A stretch of 57,548 nt of DNA from DSNY01 sp016861185 (GTDB lineage Bacteria; Pseudomonadota; Gammaproteobacteria; Burkholderiales; Burkholderiaceae_F): the NCBI GenBank assembly GCA_030263275.1, contig SZOR01000013.1, positions 1-57,548 of the forward strand, in the 5' to 3' direction. The notes beneath the pieces were generated by a model. It was not told the DNA's origin and did no database searches. It saw only the letters and a program-made list of their open reading frames with translations. This document shows, one piece after another, positions 53,439 through 57,548 of the stretch. Made by a program: the position numbers and the translations under genes. How positions within the stretch are numbered: the stretch's first letter is position 1; each line of letters opens with the position of its first letter.

Positions 53439-54512
53439 TTACGCGCGCCGCTCGCAACCGATCTCCACCGACCGCTCGCGCCGATCGACGGTAAAGCGCA
53501 CCGGCAGGAACCGCTCCGCGAGCCAGATCGCGGTGGTGGTGTGCAGGCTCGCTTCGGCGGTCGTGAAAGACGCGGTGCCGCCCGCGGCGCACGCGAGCGC
53601 GAGATAGACGATCGACTGGTCGGCCGCGTGCACGTCGAGCGCGATGTCGAGCGCGAGATCGCGGGCCAGTTCCGCACCGGCCGACTCGCCGAGCGTTTCG
53701 GCGCGCACGCCACGCTCGGCCACGCGGCCCGCGCCGAGGGTCGTGCCGCCGCGATCGGCCGCGAGCACGATCGCGCCGCCGGGGCCGAAGCTTTCGGCGT
53801 GTGTGTCGAGCGTCGCTTCGACCGGCAAGCCCGCGAGCTGCGACAAGGCGGCGTCCCGCATGCGCAGCGCGACGTGCTCCGGCAGCCTCGCCGTGTGCAC
53901 GAACGCGCGGATCGCGCGCAGCGGACCGGCGACCAGTCGGCCGGGTGAACGCGGCGCCGCCGGCCGCACGGTCAGCTCGACTTCGCCGCCGCCGCGCGGG
54001 TAGTAGCCGCGCCTGAGCAGTTCGATGCGCGCATCGACGCCGCAGCGCGCGACGAGCGGCAACAGCACGAAACGCAGATAGTCGAGCGGCGGCGCGCCGC
54101 GCACGTCGGTGCCGCCGACGAGCCGCACGGTCGACCGCCGGCGCGCGGCGAGCAGAACCGGCAACAACGCCTGCACCAGCAGCGTGATGCTGCCGGCGGT
54201 GCCGACGTCGAAGCGGTGCTCGCCGCCTTCGATCGGCCCGGGTCGGAACGTCACCTCGGTCGCGCCGAGCGCGAGCCCTTCGATGTCGCCGCCGGCGAGC
54301 GCCGCCACCGCGCGCAAGGCCGTCAGGTGCTGCGCGGCGAGGCCGGGCTTGGACCGCTTGGCGCGGATGCGCGTCAGCCGGATCGCCGTGCCGGTGACCG
54401 CCGCCAGCGCGATCGCCATCCGCGCGATCTGCCCGCCGCCTTCACCGGTGTCGCCGGGGATGTGGAGCACCGCATTCCTTTCGACAAACCGTTGTGGCGC
54501 CTGTCCGTTCAT
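53439..54512 (-). CDS. rtcA: RNA 3'-terminal phosphate cyclase
   Basis: 357 residues. GDTGEGGGQIARMAIALAAVTG is the conserved N-terminal motif, GYYPRGGGEVEL follows, and LHTTTAIWLAERFL carries the candidate nucleophilic histidine. RtcA cyclises RNA 3' phosphates with ATP. No rtcB ligase and no RtcR regulator are in the window; the next genes are an RNase Z-like enzyme and a GroEL. The ATG at 54512 lies next to a family B repeat. Confidence 0.93.
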   Translation of the reverse strand: MNGQAPQRFVERNAVLHIPGDTGEGGGQIARMAIALAAVTGTAIRLTRIRAKRSKPGLAAQHLTALRAVAALAGGDIEGLALGATEVTFRPGPIEGGEHRFDVGTAGSITLLVQALLPVLLAARRRSTVRLVGGTDVRGAPPLDYLRFVLLPLVARCGVDARIELLRRGYYPRGGGEVELTVRPAAPRSPGRLVAGPLRAIRAFVHTARLPEHVALRMRDAALSQLAGLPVEATLDTHAESFGPGGAIVLAADRGGTTLGAGRVAERGVRAETLGESAGAELARDLALDIALDVHAADQSIVYLALACAAGGTASFTTAEASLHTTTAIWLAERFLPVRFTVDRRERSVEIGCERRA

Positions 54513-54515
54513 CTC

Positions 54516-54540
54516 CCTCCCCCCGGGCACGGGGAGAGGG
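54516..54540. repeat. Short family B palindrome at the rtcA/RNase Z junction
   Basis: CTCCCTCCCCCCGGGCACGG and GGGAGAGGG form a compact palindrome immediately upstream of the rtcA start and 2 bp before the RNase Z-like stop. It may act as a fold between the two genes. Confidence 0.7.
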
Positions 54541-54542
54541 CG

Positions 54543-55547
54543 CTAACCGCGCCATGCCGCCTGCACCTCGGCGTGCAGCTCAGCCGCGCGGTCCTCGTAG
54601 CGCGGCGAGAAGTGGAACGGCACGACCGCCTTCGCGCCGAGCCGGCGCGCGATCGTGCCGGCCTGCTTCGCGGTCAGGTGGTTCTTGCGCGCCGCGTGCT
54701 CGGCTTCGCTGTCGAGAAAGACGCTTTCGATGAAAAGCAGGTCGACGCCGGCGAGCAGTTCGTCGAGCGTGCGCAGGTTGGCTTCGGTGTAGCGGATATC
54801 GGTCACGTAACCGACGCGCCGACCCGGCACGAACTCGAGCGCCGGTCGCAGCTCGCCCAGGCGGCGCGTCACGACGTGCTCGCCGTCGCGATCGCGCCAG
54901 CGCACCTCGATCGGCGCGTCGTCCGCCGCACCGGACTTGGCGGTGCGCTTCAGCGCATGCAGCCAGTGGCCGGTCGGCAAGCCCATTTCGGCGAGCCTGT
55001 TCTTCCAGACATTGACGTGCGTCGACTCCTCCAGCGCGAAGGCGAGGCAAAGTATGTCGTGGTCGAGGAAACGCGCCCGCACGCGGAAGGATTCCTCGGC
55101 GAGCAGCAGGTCGTCATGAAGGTTCCACGCATCGCCCTCCACTCGCCGGAAGCGGTCGCGGCTGCAGAAGCTCGCGCTGCGCGCACGTCCGCCGGGCTCG
55201 ATCTCGACCGCGTCGATCGTCAGCGCGATGTCGTAGCGGTGCACGACGTTCCACGTGTACGCGGCGAGCTTGTGCTCGACCTGCGCGATGAAGTCCGGAC
55301 CGCCGTACAGCGTCACGCGCTCCTTGCGGCCGAGCACGACGCGCAGCCAGCGGTCGAAGCCGACGAAGTGGTCGATGTGCGCGTGCGTGACGAAGATGTG
55401 CGAGATGCGCAGCAGCTTGCGCGGCGGCAGCACCGACAGGTCGCCGAAGTCGAACAACAGCGCGCGCCGCTCTTCGCGGAAGTCGACGTACAGGCCCGGA
55501 TCGCCGAAGACGTCGTTGACCAGGGCGGGTTCGAACAGCGGGCGCAT
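54543..55547 (-). CDS. RNase Z-like metallo-beta-lactamase-fold enzyme
   Basis: 334 residues from MRPLFEPALVNDVFGDPGLYVDF. VTHAHIDHFVGFDRW (55-66) is the metal motif, VGYVTDIRYTEANL and VPFHFSPRY give later ligands. It is longer than standard RNase Z in its insert (about 135-235) and is probably an RNase Z/ElaC relative acting on RNA, though other esters are possible. It lies 30 bp upstream of rtcA on the same strand. Confidence 0.85.
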   Translation of the reverse strand: MRPLFEPALVNDVFGDPGLYVDFREERRALLFDFGDLSVLPPRKLLRISHIFVTHAHIDHFVGFDRWLRVVLGRKERVTLYGGPDFIAQVEHKLAAYTWNVVHRYDIALTIDAVEIEPGGRARSASFCSRDRFRRVEGDAWNLHDDLLLAEESFRVRARFLDHDILCLAFALEESTHVNVWKNRLAEMGLPTGHWLHALKRTAKSGAADDAPIEVRWRDRDGEHVVTRRLGELRPALEFVPGRRVGYVTDIRYTEANLRTLDELLAGVDLLFIESVFLDSEAEHAARKNHLTAKQAGTIARRLGAKAVVPFHFSPRYEDRAAELHAEVQAAWRG

Positions 55548-55624
55548 GGCGCGGAGCGCGCAATCGAAACGCTTCAACTGTACCCGGCCCGACCGGGCCG
55601 TGCGATGTCGCCAGGAGGACTGCG

Positions 55625-57247
<1,623 letters not shown>

Positions 57248-57308
57248 GCGAGCACAGGGGGATTCCGCGATCGTCGCCGTAGGACGCGCGTCGCAGATGG
57301 AAGCGCCG

Positions 57309-57454
57309 GAGAAATCCCCCCTGCCCCCCTTTTCAAAGGGGGGGTCGAGCGCGAGCGCGATGAACTCTCTTCCTCCCTTTTGGTAAAGGGGCCGGAGGGG
57401 GAACCTCACTACGTGCACCGAAGGTGCGCCTGCACTACTCCCCCTTTCGTAAGG
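57309..57454. repeat. Family A composite repeat, copy 4 (truncated)
   Basis: Variant hairpin, spacer, hairpin, central CACCGAAGGTG hairpin and the first half of a last hairpin (CCCCCTTTCGTAAG) as in 53228-53424. It stops abruptly at about 57454, where unrelated sequence starts. Confidence 0.85.
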
Positions 57455-57459
57455 TAATT

Positions 57460-57548
57460 CCTAAGCTTTCCGGACCAGGATGGGGTTGAGTTCTCGGATG
57501 CTGGTGGACTTCATGAGGTGGAGCAGCAACGGCTTCAGATCGGTGTCG
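57460..57548 (-). CDS. C-terminus of an unrecognised protein (gene continues past window)
   Basis: Twenty-eight codons are visible (DTDLKPLLLHLMKS...IRELNPILVRKA) ending in TAG. Composition differs from the surrounding GC-rich genes. It begins where the repeat is cut, so it may belong to an inserted mobile element, but no transposase motif is visible. Confidence 0.4.

Overview
The window is a high-GC stretch of a bacterial chromosome, packed with genes and showing no rRNA, tRNA or CRISPR. Several markers point to a betaproteobacterium, probably Burkholderiales or a close relative: an rnfB-like ferredoxin gene overlapping nth, intracellular PHB depolymerase, DUF1841, the PA2779/PA2778 pair, two DUF1631 genes, small cytochromes c, and Liv-type ABC transporters beside CoA-linked catabolic genes. 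Nothing in the sequence fixes the species.

Layout. 1-17742 lies almost wholly on the minus strand: an Asp/Glu racemase (cut by the window edge), a D-cysteine-desulfhydrase-like PLP enzyme overlapping pncB, then a catabolic block (zinc alcohol dehydrogenase, enoyl-CoA hydratase, acyl-CoA ligase, acyl-CoA dehydrogenase) fed by two adjacent Liv-type ABC importers, one of which has a fused LivH-LivM permease. 17846-24306 carries redox, storage and repair genes on the plus strand: 7Fe ferredoxin, ferredoxin-NADP reductase, PhaZ, the PA2779/PA2778 pair, rnfB-like and nth, then an EamA exporter on the minus strand and DUF1841 whose start codons interlock. 24806-30833 holds two cytochromes c, a MoxR ATPase and its likely VWA partner separated by a GNAT and a GFA gene, a GYD protein and a PAS-GGDEF diguanylate cyclase. 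30868-38651 (minus) is an orphan PulE/PilB-type ATPase, two DUF1631 paralogues and a spermidine-synthase-like protein. 38839-45033 (minus) holds a hypoxanthine-DNA-glycosylase-like enzyme, HtpG and an MdlA/MdlB-type ABC pair. 45324-49433 is accessory: a COG2187 kinase-like protein, a DUF433/DUF5615 toxin-antitoxin pair, an orphan antitoxin-like protein and three unknown genes of lower GC, two of whose junctions look like integron attC sites. 49556-57247 contains Prs, CapA, a DHH phosphoesterase, a DUF1496-like protein, RtcA, an RNase Z-like enzyme and a divergent, groES-less GroEL.

The most striking features are (i) a likely integron cassette remnant without an integrase, in which the core bases of the attC-like sites match reciprocally; (ii) palindromic repeat families placed between genes and inside them, including an in-frame insertion in an ABC exporter and repeat-coded tails of LivF and a GNAT protein; (iii) a tandem DUF1631/PulE-type ATPase cluster beside a diguanylate cyclase; and (iv) a nucleotide/RNA-end enzyme neighbourhood joined to an unusual chaperonin.
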